Source: JAQVSH01 sp964451605 (GTDB lineage: Bacteria > Bacteroidota > Bacteroidia > Bacteroidales > UBA4181). Taken from it: a stretch of 31,957 nt of DNA. How positions within the stretch are numbered: the first letter of the stretch is position 1; each line of letters begins with the position of its first letter. Location of the stretch: positions 1-31,957 of the forward strand of contig CAYVJA010000032.1 in the NCBI GenBank assembly GCA_964451605.1. Direction: 5' to 3'. The notes beneath the pieces were generated by a model, which did not search any database, was not told the origin of the DNA, and saw only the letters and a program-made list of their open reading frames with translations. The position numbers and the translations under genes are program-made. Of this stretch, positions 23,644-31,957 are shown piece by piece.

Positions 23644-24645
23644 ATGACTCTCCTCGTTATTGTTGTTGTTCTGGCCATTGTTTTCGACTTTATCAATGGT
23701 TTTCATGATGCGGCAAACTCCATTGCCACTATCGTTTCAACCCGGGTTCTTACGCCGTTGCAGGCTGTTCTCTGGGCTGCCTCTTTCAACTTTATCGCCT
23801 TCTTTGTAGCCAAATATATCATCGGCGAGTTTGGCATTGCCAATACGGTATCGAAAGTGGTACTCGAGGAGTTTATCACCCTTCCCATTATTCTGGCCGG
23901 TATTATTGCGGCCATTTCCTGGAATCTGCTCACCTGGTGGTTCGGTATCCCATCCTCCTCTTCTCACACCCTTATCGGGGGGTTTGCCGGGGCAGCCATC
24001 TGCGGAGCCGGTTTCGGGTCGATCCACCTGGGGGTGATCATTAAAATTGCGGCGTTTATTGCGTTGGCTCCCATCATCGGTATGGTCATTTCTACGCTGA
24101 TTACGCTGGCGGTGTTATGGGGCTTCCGAAACCGACATGCCCGAAAATCGGAGCGGTTGTTCGGTAAACTGCAGTTGGTCTCTTCCGGTCTGTTTAGTCT
24201 GGGATTTGGGCTCAACGACTCGCAAAAGGTAATGGGAATTATTGCCACGGCTATGATAGCAGCGGGCAAATTAGAGTCGGTTAACGCTATGCCAACCTGG
24301 ATTCCGCTCGCCTGTTTCACAGCCATCGGGCTGGGTACCACGTGTGGCGGATGGCGCATTGTGAAAAGCATGGGCACCAAAATCACCAAGGTTACTGTAC
24401 TGGAGGGAGTCTGTGCCGAAACAGCCGGCGCCATCACCCTTTTCATTACGGAATTTTTGAAGATCCCTGTTAGTACCACGCACACCATCACCGGAGCCAT
24501 CATGGGTGTTGGCACGGTAAAGCGGCTCTCGGCCGTACGGTGGGGTGTAACCATTAATCTGCTCTGGGCCTGGATTCTCACCATTCCGGTAAGCGCGCTG
24601 TTGGCTGCGGGGATCTATTTGGTATTTAGGTTGGTGGGGATGTGA
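23644..24645 (+). CDS. pit: PiT-family inorganic phosphate transporter
   Basis: I use the ATG at 23644, since the family N-terminus begins MTLLVIVVVLAIVFDFINGFHDAANSIAT. The product of 333 residues has about ten membrane segments and both PiT signature repeats: FDFINGFHDAANSIATIVSTRVL near the start and GFGLNDSQKVMGII (about 188-201) in the second half, with ITEFLKIPVSTTHTITGAIMG near 265-285. It couples phosphate uptake to H+ or Na+ at the inner membrane. It follows DUF47 after 13 bases and is co-transcribed with it. A frame with a TTG at 23614 overlaps the DUF47 end but is less likely. Confidence 0.93.
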   Translation: MTLLVIVVVLAIVFDFINGFHDAANSIATIVSTRVLTPLQAVLWAASFNFIAFFVAKYIIGEFGIANTVSKVVLEEFITLPIILAGIIAAISWNLLTWWFGIPSSSSHTLIGGFAGAAICGAGFGSIHLGVIIKIAAFIALAPIIGMVISTLITLAVLWGFRNRHARKSERLFGKLQLVSSGLFSLGFGLNDSQKVMGIIATAMIAAGKLESVNAMPTWIPLACFTAIGLGTTCGGWRIVKSMGTKITKVTVLEGVCAETAGAITLFITEFLKIPVSTTHTITGAIMGVGTVKRLSAVRWGVTINLLWAWILTIPVSALLAAGIYLVFRLVGM

Positions 24646-24662
24646 TGCGCGCTTCGCGCGCG
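24645..24662. repeat. GCGC-rich palindrome after the PiT gene
   Basis: TGCGCGCTTCGCGCGCGAA directly follows the PiT stop. It is a compact form of the GAAGCGC family. It may act as a terminator or spacer before the GH42 gene, which begins at 24680, but it has no T run. Confidence 0.55.
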
Positions 24663-24679
24663 AAATAATATTTGAGGGT

Positions 24680-26734
24680 ATGAAGAAGATTTGGGTTCTC
24701 TTGGTGTTGTTGGGGTGTGCGCTTGAGGCGGGTGCGCAGTATAGGTTCGATACGGTGTTGTACGGGGCGGCCTATTATCATGAGTATATGCCTTCGGAGC
24801 GGCTCGATGAGGATATCCGGCTGATGAAGGAGGCGGGGGTGAATATGGTTCGGGTGGGTGAATCGACCTGGGCGTTGTTCGAGCCTCAGGAGGGCAATTT
24901 CCAGTTTGCCTGGATGGACCGGATTCTCGATAAGATGCACGCTGCCGGTATTAAGGTGGTTTTGGGTACGCCCACTTATTCTATTCCCGCCTGGCTGGCG
25001 GAAAGATATCCGGAGATTCTGGCTGTGCGGGCCGATGGTTCGAAGCAGGGATATGGAATCCGGCAGAATATGGATATCACCAATGCCAGTTACCTGTTTT
25101 ATTGCGAGCGGATTATCCGTAAGATGATGGAGCACTTTGCTTCGCATCCCGCCATTATCGGATACCAGGTTGATAATGAGACCCATTATAATGGCGAAAC
25201 CAATCATGCCGTCTTTGTAGACTTCAGAAATTTTGTAAAGGAGCGGTTCGGCGGGGATCTGGAGAAGCTGAACAAGGAGTGGGGCGGCAATTATTGGGGC
25301 ATGAATATCAACTCATGGGAGGAGTTCCCCAGGATGGACGGCATCACCAACCCCTCCATGAAATTGGAATGGGAGCGGTTTAAACGGCATCGGATTGCCT
25401 GGTTTCTGAACTGGCAGGCCGATCTGGTGAAGGCCTATAAACGGGCCGATCAGTTTGTCACGCATTGCTTTATGCCCTCTTTCCAGGATATCGATCAGGT
25501 GGAGAGTTTTAAGCAGATGGAGTACCCGGCCATTAATGTCTATCACAATGTGCAGGATAATCAGGACGGACAGGCCATTGCCCGCGCGGGCGACTTTATG
25601 CGCTCTATTCAGCGGGGAGGAAACTATCTGGTAACCGAAACCAACGCGCAGGCACAGGGCTGGGATGCCAAAGGGCAATATCCGCCCTACGACAACCAGT
25701 TGCGGCAAAATATGTATTCGCATCTGGCCTCGGGTGCCAATATGGTGGGTTACTGGCATTGGCACACCCTGCATTATGGGCAGGAAACCTACTGGAAAGG
25801 GGTATTGGGACACGATCTGGCACCTAACCGTATTTATGGCGAAGTGCAGAGAGCCGCTTCCGAACTGAAAAAGATAGGGAGCAAGCTGGTTAACCTGAAA
25901 AAACGAAATCAGGTGGCTATTCTATACAGTCACGACTCCTATTTCGGGCTGCAGTTTATGCCCTATAAAAATGGCGACATGTACGATTTGGGCATACATA
26001 ACGCGCTCTATCGCATGAATCTGGAAACCGACTTTATGCCGGTTGACAAGTGGGAAAATCTTTCCGACTACGCCATGGTGGTGATTCCGCCTCTCTATGT
26101 GGCATCGGATAGTCTGCTTGAAAAGATTGCCCGTTATGTAGAAAATGGCGGCCACGCTGTGATGTTTTTCAAAAGCGGATACACCAACGAATACAACGCG
26201 GTAAGGCCTGTTCGCGCTCCCGGACCGCTTCGCAAAGTGGTGGGAGCCAGCTATCAGGAGGTCTCAACCATTAACCGGTTGTCGCTGAAAGAGGATCCGT
26301 TTGGTGTGGCAAACGGAAACAGGGTTTCGGATATTGCCGAGATGTTGATACCCGAAGGAGCCAAGGTGTTAGCCACCTACGATCACCCCTTCTTCGGGCA
26401 GTGGGCGGCCATTACCCAAAACCGTTTTGGCAAAGGCACAATGACCTATATCGGCACCAACCCTTCGTTCGAAATCATGCAGAAGATCTTTTCGGAGGTG
26501 GCCCAAACGGCAGGTATCAGCAACCAGACCGGAGGGCTCTCCTTCCCGCTGATTGTGAGATCGGGTAAAAACGGCGAAGGAAAAACCATTCGGTATGTTT
26601 TTAACTATTCAGCTACCAATCAGACTTTTATCTACCCATTTTCGGGAGGAAAAGAGCTGCTTTCGGGTAAAAGCATTGCCAAAAACGGCAATACCTCGAT
26701 AGCCCCCTGGGACCTGCTGATTGTTGAGGAGTAA
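24680..26734 (+). CDS. Secreted GH42 beta-galactosidase
   Basis: The 684-residue enzyme starts with a signal peptide (MKKIWVLLVLLGCALEAGAQ, cleavage near 20). The N-terminal TIM barrel has YGAAYYHEYMP and the GH42 acid/base glutamate E167 in YQVDNETHY; E320 in YLVTETNAQAQ is the nucleophile. A trimerisation and beta-rich C-terminal part completes the family layout. It hydrolyses terminal beta-galactosides, probably in the periplasm. The GH31 gene lies convergent to it on the other strand, with the DUF2148 gene between them; there is no SusC/SusD pair in view, so this is not a typical polysaccharide locus. Its stop and that of the DUF2148 gene are one base apart. Confidence 0.93.
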   Translation: MKKIWVLLVLLGCALEAGAQYRFDTVLYGAAYYHEYMPSERLDEDIRLMKEAGVNMVRVGESTWALFEPQEGNFQFAWMDRILDKMHAAGIKVVLGTPTYSIPAWLAERYPEILAVRADGSKQGYGIRQNMDITNASYLFYCERIIRKMMEHFASHPAIIGYQVDNETHYNGETNHAVFVDFRNFVKERFGGDLEKLNKEWGGNYWGMNINSWEEFPRMDGITNPSMKLEWERFKRHRIAWFLNWQADLVKAYKRADQFVTHCFMPSFQDIDQVESFKQMEYPAINVYHNVQDNQDGQAIARAGDFMRSIQRGGNYLVTETNAQAQGWDAKGQYPPYDNQLRQNMYSHLASGANMVGYWHWHTLHYGQETYWKGVLGHDLAPNRIYGEVQRAASELKKIGSKLVNLKKRNQVAILYSHDSYFGLQFMPYKNGDMYDLGIHNALYRMNLETDFMPVDKWENLSDYAMVVIPPLYVASDSLLEKIARYVENGGHAVMFFKSGYTNEYNAVRPVRAPGPLRKVVGASYQEVSTINRLSLKEDPFGVANGNRVSDIAEMLIPEGAKVLATYDHPFFGQWAAITQNRFGKGTMTYIGTNPSFEIMQKIFSEVAQTAGISNQTGGLSFPLIVRSGKNGEGKTIRYVFNYSATNQTFIYPFSGGKELLSGKSIAKNGNTSIAPWDLLIVEE

Positions 26735-26735
26735 T

Positions 26736-27341
26736 TTAGGCCGGACGGGTACTCTGTCGGTCGAAGAAGGGGTTTTTGCTTGATGCACTCACCGGAACCC
26801 CGTATGCCGACTGACATTCGGGCAGCCAGTTGAGTTGCATGGCAGCCCACCCCACCGAGAACATAACCCGGGTATCTACCCGCAGATCGGCGGCGGTTGC
26901 CACCATCGAACCGAGGGCTATCCCGATATCTACACTGTTAATGGCACAGGGTACTTCGAGCATAGGCTGCCCGTTGGCGGGGGTGTACATGCCGGGATGC
27001 CCCTCTTCACTCCAGGTTCCGGCCATTGCCTGACGCTGACTACAGGTAGGGAATCCGCAATAGCCGCAATTCAGATTCTGTTGTTTGACCCTCGAACCTA
27101 CCAGCAGAACCACCTCGCTCTGCAGGATATTTTCGGCATCGCGCAGCAGAAATTTCATGCCACTCTTTTCGCTCAGCGCCACCATGGCCTCAGACAGGTG
27201 GAGGATATCCGGACCCGTTATCATCAGAATTTCCAGCAGATCGATCCCCTTTCCTTTGGGAGCGGTTCGGGCAGCCGTCATCATCTGTTGCGCCACAAAC
27301 CGAAGGTGTTCGCTGCGCGTATCTCGTTCGTTCTGAATCAT
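26736..27341 (-). CDS. DUF2148 ferredoxin-like protein
   Basis: The 201-residue protein shows the DUF2148 pattern: a helical N-terminal segment (LRFVAQQMMTAARTAPKGKG), a glycine-proline-rich centre with the cysteine cluster NCGYCGFPTC (about 107-116), and CAINSVDIGIALGSMVATA near 143-161. The clustered cysteines suggest an iron-sulphur cluster, which is why the family is annotated as ferredoxin-like; function is unknown. It lies 19 bases downstream of the GH31 gene on the same strand and is probably read from the same transcript, although the two proteins are not known to cooperate. Confidence 0.88.
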   Translation of the reverse strand: MIQNERDTRSEHLRFVAQQMMTAARTAPKGKGIDLLEILMITGPDILHLSEAMVALSEKSGMKFLLRDAENILQSEVVLLVGSRVKQQNLNCGYCGFPTCSQRQAMAGTWSEEGHPGMYTPANGQPMLEVPCAINSVDIGIALGSMVATAADLRVDTRVMFSVGWAAMQLNWLPECQSAYGVPVSASSKNPFFDRQSTRPA

Positions 27342-27360
27342 CTAATGCAAATTAGTACAG

Positions 27361-30201
27361 TTACAATTTGATTTCAAGAGGCACGCCTGTATAACGTACC
27401 GAAACAGCCGACGGGGCGTCGGGAGCGAAGGGCTGCGGCTTCTCTTTCGACACCAAAACCGCCTCGAAAACCCGCTCTTCCAACATGCCGGCAAAGCTTC
27501 CCACACGACTGCCAATGGTAAGGGTACGTTTGGCATCATCCCATGAGAAGGGAATAAGAGCCGAAGCGCCGCTTTCATAGTTATAATTGGTTCCCTCATC
27601 CTCATACAGGGTGAACGAACCATTTTCGCCGGCGTAAACGTACAGTCTGATGGTATCGGCTGGCTTCTCGGAGGTGTATTGAATAGCAGGGCCTACGGGT
27701 AAGATCGAACCCGAACGGACAAAGAGGGGTACCCGCTCCACGGGTGCCTCTACAGTTTTTGTTACTCCAGGCTCGACAGCTGTTCCTGTATAAAAATTGT
27801 ACCAGGCAGCGGCACGGGGAAAGTAGACCTCTCTTTGACGGGCTCCGTACGAATAGACGGGACATACCATCAGTTGAGGCCCAAAAAGGAATTGATCGCC
27901 AATGTTACGCACAGCCGTGTCGGCCGGAAAGTCCATGAAGAGCGAACGCATCAGGGTATAATCGTTTAACCAGGTCATCCCGGCCAGCGAATAGACGTAG
28001 GGCATCAGCCTGTAGCGCAGTTTGTTGTAATAGACCATACTCTCATAGGCGGGATTGCCCTCGGGAGCAATCTGGAAGATCTCGCGATAGGGAAACTGCC
28101 CGTGAGAGCGATAGAGCGGGCAAAATGCGCCGAACTGGTGCCAGCGGGCATTGAGTTCACGCCACTCTTTCAGATCTTCCGATCCTTCGGAGGCCCGTTC
28201 GTAACGGCGTTCTACACAAAATCCGCCGATATCCATGGTCCAATAGGGAATGCCCGACATGGCAAAGTTGAGACCGGCCGAAATCTGTGCCTTCATATCT
28301 TCCCAGCGGGTTCCGATGTCGCCACTCCAGGTGGCGGTTGAGTAGCGCTGCAGCCCGGCAAAACCGGAGCGGGTAAGCAGGAAGACGCGCTTATCGTGAT
28401 CGGCCTCTCTTTGTCCGTCGTAGATAGCCTGGGCATTCATCAGGGCGTAGGCGTTCAGATACTGCGTTGAGGGGCCCAGATATGTGGGCGTTGAGAGTTG
28501 TTTTCTGTACTCCAGGCTGGCATTCGAGAGAATGTCGGGCTCGGAGGCATCCATCCACCAGGCATCGAAACCGAGGCTGTAGAGATGCTCTTTCATTTGC
28601 CCCCAGAAGAGTTTGCGGGCTTCGGGATGGTAGGCGTCATAAAAGGAGCCCACATAGCCTCTTCCTATCCAGTCGCGGATCTGGTCTTTAATGGCCTGGG
28701 GATAGATCCATCCCTTTTCGTCGAACTCCTTAAAGTGTTGGGTAGAAGCGTAAAATTTAGGCCATACCGAAATCATGATACGGGCATTCTGTTTATGCAC
28801 CTGATTTACCATACCGGCAGGATCAGGAAAACGGGAAGCATCGAATTCATGACTTCCCCAGGCATCCTCGTTCCAGTACGACCAGTCGAGCACGATGTTG
28901 TCGAGGGGAATCTTCTTGTCACGGTATTGTGCCACGATATCGAGCAACTCCTTGGCGGTTTTGTACCGTTCGCGACTTTGCCAGTAGCCCATGGCCCATT
29001 TGGGCATAATTTGCGATTTTCCGGTGAGGGTACGATAGGCAGAGATTACCCGGTCGGGCGTTTCGCCATACATAAAGTAGTAATCAATCATGTTGCCCAT
29101 CTCCGACCAAAACGACAATTTCTGTTGTTCTTTCGGGTCGACCGGAGAATAGACCTTCAGGCCCATGTAGGAGACGCCGCCGTCGGGCCGCCACTCCAGG
29201 CGGATATCATATTTTTCCCCTTTTTCGAGCGAAAGCCAAAACTTGCAAGTATTGGGGTTCCATGCAGTCCGCCAGTGCTCCGGAACCACCTCTTTCCCAT
29301 CAATAAAGAGTTTGGTATAGCCGGCATAGTAGAGCAAAAAGTTGTACTGACCGCTCTTTTTGGGCGAAATGGATCCGGTCCAAGTAATGAGGGAATTGCC
29401 CATATTGAAGCGCTCCGGAAACCGTTTTACGGTTTCGAGATTTTCGTAATCAATCTCGCTCTCGGGGCGCTTAACGAATACCTGCGAGGTGTCGCCGCGG
29501 GTGTAATAGGTGGCTGTGAGGGCTCCCTCCTGCCCTGTTTCGTCGAAGAGGTTGAACTGCGAAATCTGGCCCGGTGCCGAAGGGTTTCCAAAGCGGGTCA
29601 GAGAGTAGTTGTCCCAAAGCAGGCCGTATTGTCGGCTCGACTGAATAAAGGGAATAGAAACTTTGGTGTTGTATTGGTAGAGCACCTCATTGCGCCCTTT
29701 GTAGTTAAATTCGTCGGACTGATGTTGACCCAATCCATAAAAAGCCTCATCATCAGGCGATTCAAAGATTTGACGGAACGAATAGCCCTTGGCATTTTCC
29801 ACCTCTATCGGTTCGAACTGTTTGCCACCTCCCTTTTGTTCGCGCAGAAGCAGCCGGCCCGAGGCATCGAAGAAACCCACTTCGCCGCTCGCCTTTTTGA
29901 TTTTCACAGTAACCCGTTTGGTTGACAGTGCAACCTCCTCATCGCTCTCTTCGAGGGTAAAGGGGAAGCTGTCAGGAACAGCCAGTGCTGTAGAAAGGCT
30001 GTTGTCGGAGGGGAAACTGTCGGCCGGGAGGGCGCTTATCCGAACAATGTCGTCAGTAAGAATCTGTGCTCTGACCAGACGAGCCCCTTTGGGATTCCGA
30101 TCCGAAACTGATACCACCACGCCGTTGGGCAAACGAGTGGCTTTGGGAGCAGGTGCGCAGGAAACGAGGAGAAAAACCAGGAGGAGAAGGAAGGGGCGCA
30201 T
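27361..30201 (-). CDS. GH31 alpha-glucosidase/alpha-xylosidase with PA14 insert
   Basis: The 946-residue lipoprotein has a signal ending LLVSCAP (lipidated Cys near 15), an N-terminal galactose-mutarotase-like domain, a PA14 domain at about 225-350 (ALTATYYTRGD through GGVSYMGLKVYSP) and the GH31 barrel. Nucleophile D551 is in WWMDASEPD and acid/base D628 in WSGDIGTRWEDM. The PA14 insertion occurs in GH31 alpha-xylosidases that release xylose from xyloglucan oligosaccharides, such as those of Cellvibrio and Bacteroides, so alpha-xylosidase is the best guess; alpha-glucosidase remains possible. It is anchored facing the periplasm or the cell surface. No SusC/D or GH74/GH5 partner is near. A clear promoter lies about 150 bases upstream. 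Confidence 0.92.
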   Translation of the reverse strand: MRPFLLLLVFLLVSCAPAPKATRLPNGVVVSVSDRNPKGARLVRAQILTDDIVRISALPADSFPSDNSLSTALAVPDSFPFTLEESDEEVALSTKRVTVKIKKASGEVGFFDASGRLLLREQKGGGKQFEPIEVENAKGYSFRQIFESPDDEAFYGLGQHQSDEFNYKGRNEVLYQYNTKVSIPFIQSSRQYGLLWDNYSLTRFGNPSAPGQISQFNLFDETGQEGALTATYYTRGDTSQVFVKRPESEIDYENLETVKRFPERFNMGNSLITWTGSISPKKSGQYNFLLYYAGYTKLFIDGKEVVPEHWRTAWNPNTCKFWLSLEKGEKYDIRLEWRPDGGVSYMGLKVYSPVDPKEQQKLSFWSEMGNMIDYYFMYGETPDRVISAYRTLTGKSQIMPKWAMGYWQSRERYKTAKELLDIVAQYRDKKIPLDNIVLDWSYWNEDAWGSHEFDASRFPDPAGMVNQVHKQNARIMISVWPKFYASTQHFKEFDEKGWIYPQAIKDQIRDWIGRGYVGSFYDAYHPEARKLFWGQMKEHLYSLGFDAWWMDASEPDILSNASLEYRKQLSTPTYLGPSTQYLNAYALMNAQAIYDGQREADHDKRVFLLTRSGFAGLQRYSTATWSGDIGTRWEDMKAQISAGLNFAMSGIPYWTMDIGGFCVERRYERASEGSEDLKEWRELNARWHQFGAFCPLYRSHGQFPYREIFQIAPEGNPAYESMVYYNKLRYRLMPYVYSLAGMTWLNDYTLMRSLFMDFPADTAVRNIGDQFLFGPQLMVCPVYSYGARQREVYFPRAAAWYNFYTGTAVEPGVTKTVEAPVERVPLFVRSGSILPVGPAIQYTSEKPADTIRLYVYAGENGSFTLYEDEGTNYNYESGASALIPFSWDDAKRTLTIGSRVGSFAGMLEERVFEAVLVSKEKPQPFAPDAPSAVSVRYTGVPLEIKL

Positions 30202-30204
30202 GAT

Positions 30205-30345
30205 AATGGTTAATGGTTAGTGGTGAATGGTTAATTAATGCTCTAATGCTCTGGTGCTCTGGTGCTCTAATGCTCTAATGCTCTGGTGCTGCGCTACGCG
30301 CGAGGAAAGAGTGGACCAGTGATGTGATGATGTGTTGATGTGTTG
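30205..30345. repeat. Composite repeat in the GH31 leader
   Basis: On the minus strand, running towards the GH31 start, the order is a GCGC palindrome (about 30291-30303), AGAGCA and ACCAGAGCA microrepeats (30238-30290), then AACCATT-type heptamers (30205-30236) that end four bases before the ATG at 30201. Short TGATG/TGTTGATG repeats (30320-30347) lie upstream. The region falls between the predicted promoter (30356-30387) and the start codon, so it would be transcribed as the 5' UTR. Confidence 0.8.
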
Positions 30346-30355
30346 ATGCGGGGAT

Positions 30356-30387
30356 CAAATATAGGAACTTCTTTTTTTTGCTGCAAG
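30356..30387 (-). promoter_or_regulatory. Promoter of the GH31 gene
   Basis: The minus strand has CTTG, a 20-base spacer and TATATTTG, essentially the same architecture as the promoter at 7471-7502. The transcript start is predicted near 30349, giving a long 5' UTR of about 148 nt filled with repeats. Confidence 0.65.
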
Positions 30388-30460
30388 AAAATGGCGGGTG
30401 TGGGTTGGGGTTGAGAACAATGGGCGGGTGTGGATTGTTTATTATGAAAAAATTATGGAT

Positions 30461-31426
30461 ATGAATTCGGTAATCATTTGGAGTTTTTTGGTGGTTGCGG
30501 GTTTGTTATCTTCGCTTTCACTAAATGGCCAGACTATGAATAAAGCACTTTCTCCTTTCGAACGGAGTATTATGATTGATAAGGGTACGGAACGCCCTTT
30601 CTCCGGTGCCTTGTGGGATCATTTCGAGGCGGGTTCTTATCATTGCCGGCAGTGCGGGGCTCGGTTATTTTCGTCGGATGCAAAATTCGATGCGGGATGC
30701 GGATGGCCCAGTTTCGACGATGCCATTGCGGGAGCGGTGGCTACGGCACCCGATGCAGACGGACGACGGACGGAGATTCTTTGTGCCAGGTGCGGTGGCC
30801 ACCTGGGCCATCTCTTTACGGGCGAAGGATTTACACCTAAAAATCATCGTCACTGTGTGAATTCGGCATCGCTCGAGTTTGTGCCTTTGGCACCGATGGT
30901 CTCTGCCTCAGAGAGTCAAAACAAAGAGGCCAATAAAAAGAACGAGATAGAGGAGGCAATCTTTGCCGGCGGATGTTTTTGGGGGGTGGAGCATTTGATG
31001 CAGAAACAGAAAGGGGTTATCAGTGTGGAGTCGGGTTATAGCGGCGGACACACCAAAAATCCCACTTATGCTGAAGTGTGTACCGGAACCACAGGCCATC
31101 TTGAGGTGGTGAAGGTTCGATTCAATCCTGCGGTGGTTTCGTACGAAACCGTGGCTCGCCTCTTTTTCGAAATTCACGACCCCACCCAAACCAACGGACA
31201 AGGTCCCGATCTGGGCGAACAGTACCTGTCGGCCATCTTCTATAAAGACGAAAACCAGAAGCTGAGTGCCGGAAAACTGATTGGTCTGTTACAGGCAAAA
31301 GGCTATAAAGTAGCCACACAACTACGACCCGCGGCACCCTTCTGGCCAGCCGAAACCTACCATCAAGACTACTACGAAAAGAAAGGCACCCAACCCTATT
31401 GCCACCGCTATACACCGAGGTTTTAG
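30461..31426 (+). CDS. msrBA: Exported bifunctional MsrB-MsrA methionine sulphoxide reductase
   Basis: I use the ATG at 30461 (an ATG two codons earlier is equally possible), giving 321 residues. A signal-type leader (MNSVIIWSFLVVAGLLSSLSL) suggests export. The MsrB domain (about 27-150) has the CxxC pair of the zinc site (CRQCG, CARCG) and catalytic Cys132 in HRHCVNSASL. The MsrA domain (about 165-321) has catalytic Cys172 in GGCFWG, then GYSGGHTKNPTY and DPTQTNGQGPDLGEQY. The enzyme repairs R- and S-methionine sulphoxide in exported proteins. Here MsrB precedes MsrA, the reverse of some bacterial fusions. The gene is divergent from GH31, and the two share the 30202-30460 region. Confidence 0.93.
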   Translation: MNSVIIWSFLVVAGLLSSLSLNGQTMNKALSPFERSIMIDKGTERPFSGALWDHFEAGSYHCRQCGARLFSSDAKFDAGCGWPSFDDAIAGAVATAPDADGRRTEILCARCGGHLGHLFTGEGFTPKNHRHCVNSASLEFVPLAPMVSASESQNKEANKKNEIEEAIFAGGCFWGVEHLMQKQKGVISVESGYSGGHTKNPTYAEVCTGTTGHLEVVKVRFNPAVVSYETVARLFFEIHDPTQTNGQGPDLGEQYLSAIFYKDENQKLSAGKLIGLLQAKGYKVATQLRPAAPFWPAETYHQDYYEKKGTQPYCHRYTPRF

Positions 31427-31456
31427 TGCGCAGGCGCGCTGATGCGCGCCTGCGCA
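31427..31456. terminator. Perfect 13-bp inverted repeat between convergent genes
   Basis: TGCGCAGGCGCGC (31427-31439), a TGAT loop and its complement (31444-31456) form a GC-rich stem between the msr gene and the converging PLP gene. There is no T run, so it may be a bidirectional stop of the weaker kind or one of the GCGC repeats. Further AGTGCTCTAATG and GCGCTGCGC units follow to 31486. Confidence 0.6.
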
Positions 31457-31487
31457 AGTGCTCTAATGCTGCGCTGCGCACAGCGCA

Positions 31488-31957
31488 CTACAGCGTTGAG
31501 AGCGCGTTGTCAAGATCCCATTTAATGTCGTCGATGTGTTCTATGCCCAGCGACAGGCGCAGCAGGTTGGGGTAAACACCTGCTTTGATCTGTTCGTCGG
31601 CCGAGAGTTGTTCGTGGGTGGTGGAGCTGGGATGGATGATGAGGGTCTTTGCGTCGCCGACATTGGCCAGGTGGCTGATCAGGCGAAGATTGTCGATGAC
31701 TCCTTCTACTTTCGAGGCATCACCTTTTACGCGGAACGAGAGCACGCCGCCAAAACCGTTGCGAAGGTATTTCTTGGCCAGCGAGTGATAGGGGCTGCCG
31801 GGCAGTCCGGGATAGTTTACCTGCGTAACTTTGGGATGTTTTTCTAGCCATTGTGCCAGTTCCAGGGCGTTGTCGACGGTTTTCTGAACCCGCAATGAGA
31901 GGGTTTCCAGCCCCTGAACCAGTTGAAAGGCATTGAACGGACTGAGACTGGGGCCCA
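31488..31957 (-). CDS. metY: O-acetylhomoserine sulphydrylase-like PLP enzyme (5' part outside window)
   Basis: The visible 156 C-terminal residues belong to the Cys/Met metabolism PLP family. The open frame continues to the window edge, beyond the in-frame TTG at 31895. GPSLSPFNAFQLVQGLETLSLR is the typical segment preceding the C-terminal domain in O-acetylhomoserine sulphydrylases, followed by VNYPGLPGSPYH, FGGVLSFRVKG, SLGDAKTLIIHPSSTTH-like residues (ANVGDAKTLIIHPSSTTH) and RLSLGIEHIDD. The enzyme forms homocysteine from O-acetylhomoserine and sulphide in methionine synthesis. Cystathionine gamma-synthase relatives cannot be fully excluded from this fragment, though the DAKTL pattern favours the sulphydrylase. 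Confidence 0.85.
   Translation of the reverse strand, partial: GPSLSPFNAFQLVQGLETLSLRVQKTVDNALELAQWLEKHPKVTQVNYPGLPGSPYHSLAKKYLRNGFGGVLSFRVKGDASKVEGVIDNLRLISHLANVGDAKTLIIHPSSTTHEQLSADEQIKAGVYPNLLRLSLGIEHIDDIKWDLDNALSTL

Noticed and set aside
28498..29925. 475-codon plus-strand frame opposite the GH31 gene
   Set aside because: It is an antisense shadow. GH31 catalytic and PA14 motifs are on the minus strand, and the plus frame has no start signal or family pattern.

Overview
The window looks like a chromosomal scaffold from a member of the Bacteroidota, probably order Bacteroidales. The evidence is several promoters of the type TAnnTTTG, two of them with an upstream CTTG 20 bases away, lipoprotein-type exported proteins, a GH42/GH31 glycosidase pair, a DUF4080-type B12 radical SAM protein and a DUF2148 ferredoxin-like protein. 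I cannot name the genus. Two runs of N (8045-8054 and 15682-15777) show that it is a gapped assembly.

Region 1 (1-6778) is accessory DNA. The first 5 kb is visibly more AT-rich than the rest. It carries a DUF262/DUF1524 (GmrSD-like) restriction-type protein with a small duplicated zinc-ribbon protein, and a large soluble PAS/GAF hybrid histidine kinase. All are co-oriented with a 453-aa tyrosine recombinase. Each cargo block is bounded by its own private inverted repeat of about 15 bp beginning with GTT: GTTACCTGCT-RTG around the DUF262 block, and GTTATAAAAC-RTGC around the kinase. The DNA between blocks is an imperfect palindrome with a shared motif, AGCACT...CCNGCCATTAC...GTT. This is the arrangement expected of integron cassettes (TTRRRY-ORF-RYYYAAC-attC). 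The recombinase, however, has Xer-like catalytic spacing with no room for the IntI-specific insertion, and it has an unusual N-terminal extension of two HARP-like repeats. I consider this integron-like cassette system the most interesting content of the window.

Region 2 (6865-8206) holds a DUF2442-HTH regulator with a good promoter, a duplicated GC-rich palindromic repeat, strong terminator hairpins and a tRNA-Ser gene interrupted by an assembly gap.

Region 3 (8207-31957) is ordinary, higher-GC chromosome. In order it has a lipoprotein alpha/beta hydrolase with a MATE exporter; a ferritin-like lipoprotein; a DUF1097 membrane protein; a PatB/MalY aminotransferase; and a Dabb protein with a Tat-like leader. 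Next come an XRE-cupin regulator with an acyl-CoA synthetase; a second MATE exporter; and a helicase, B12 radical SAM and EamA operon joined by 4-bp overlaps. The window then has a DUF47-PiT phosphate uptake pair, a GH42 beta-galactosidase, a PA14-containing GH31 (alpha-xylosidase-like) enzyme followed by a DUF2148 protein, an exported MsrB-MsrA fusion, and the 3' part of an O-acetylhomoserine sulfhydrylase-like gene.

The intergenic spaces of region 3 are full of composite repeats: GAAGCGC palindromes, AGAGCA-type microrepeats and ACCATTA heptamers. Three times these run directly up to a start codon, and at one gene they evidently lie in the 5' UTR.
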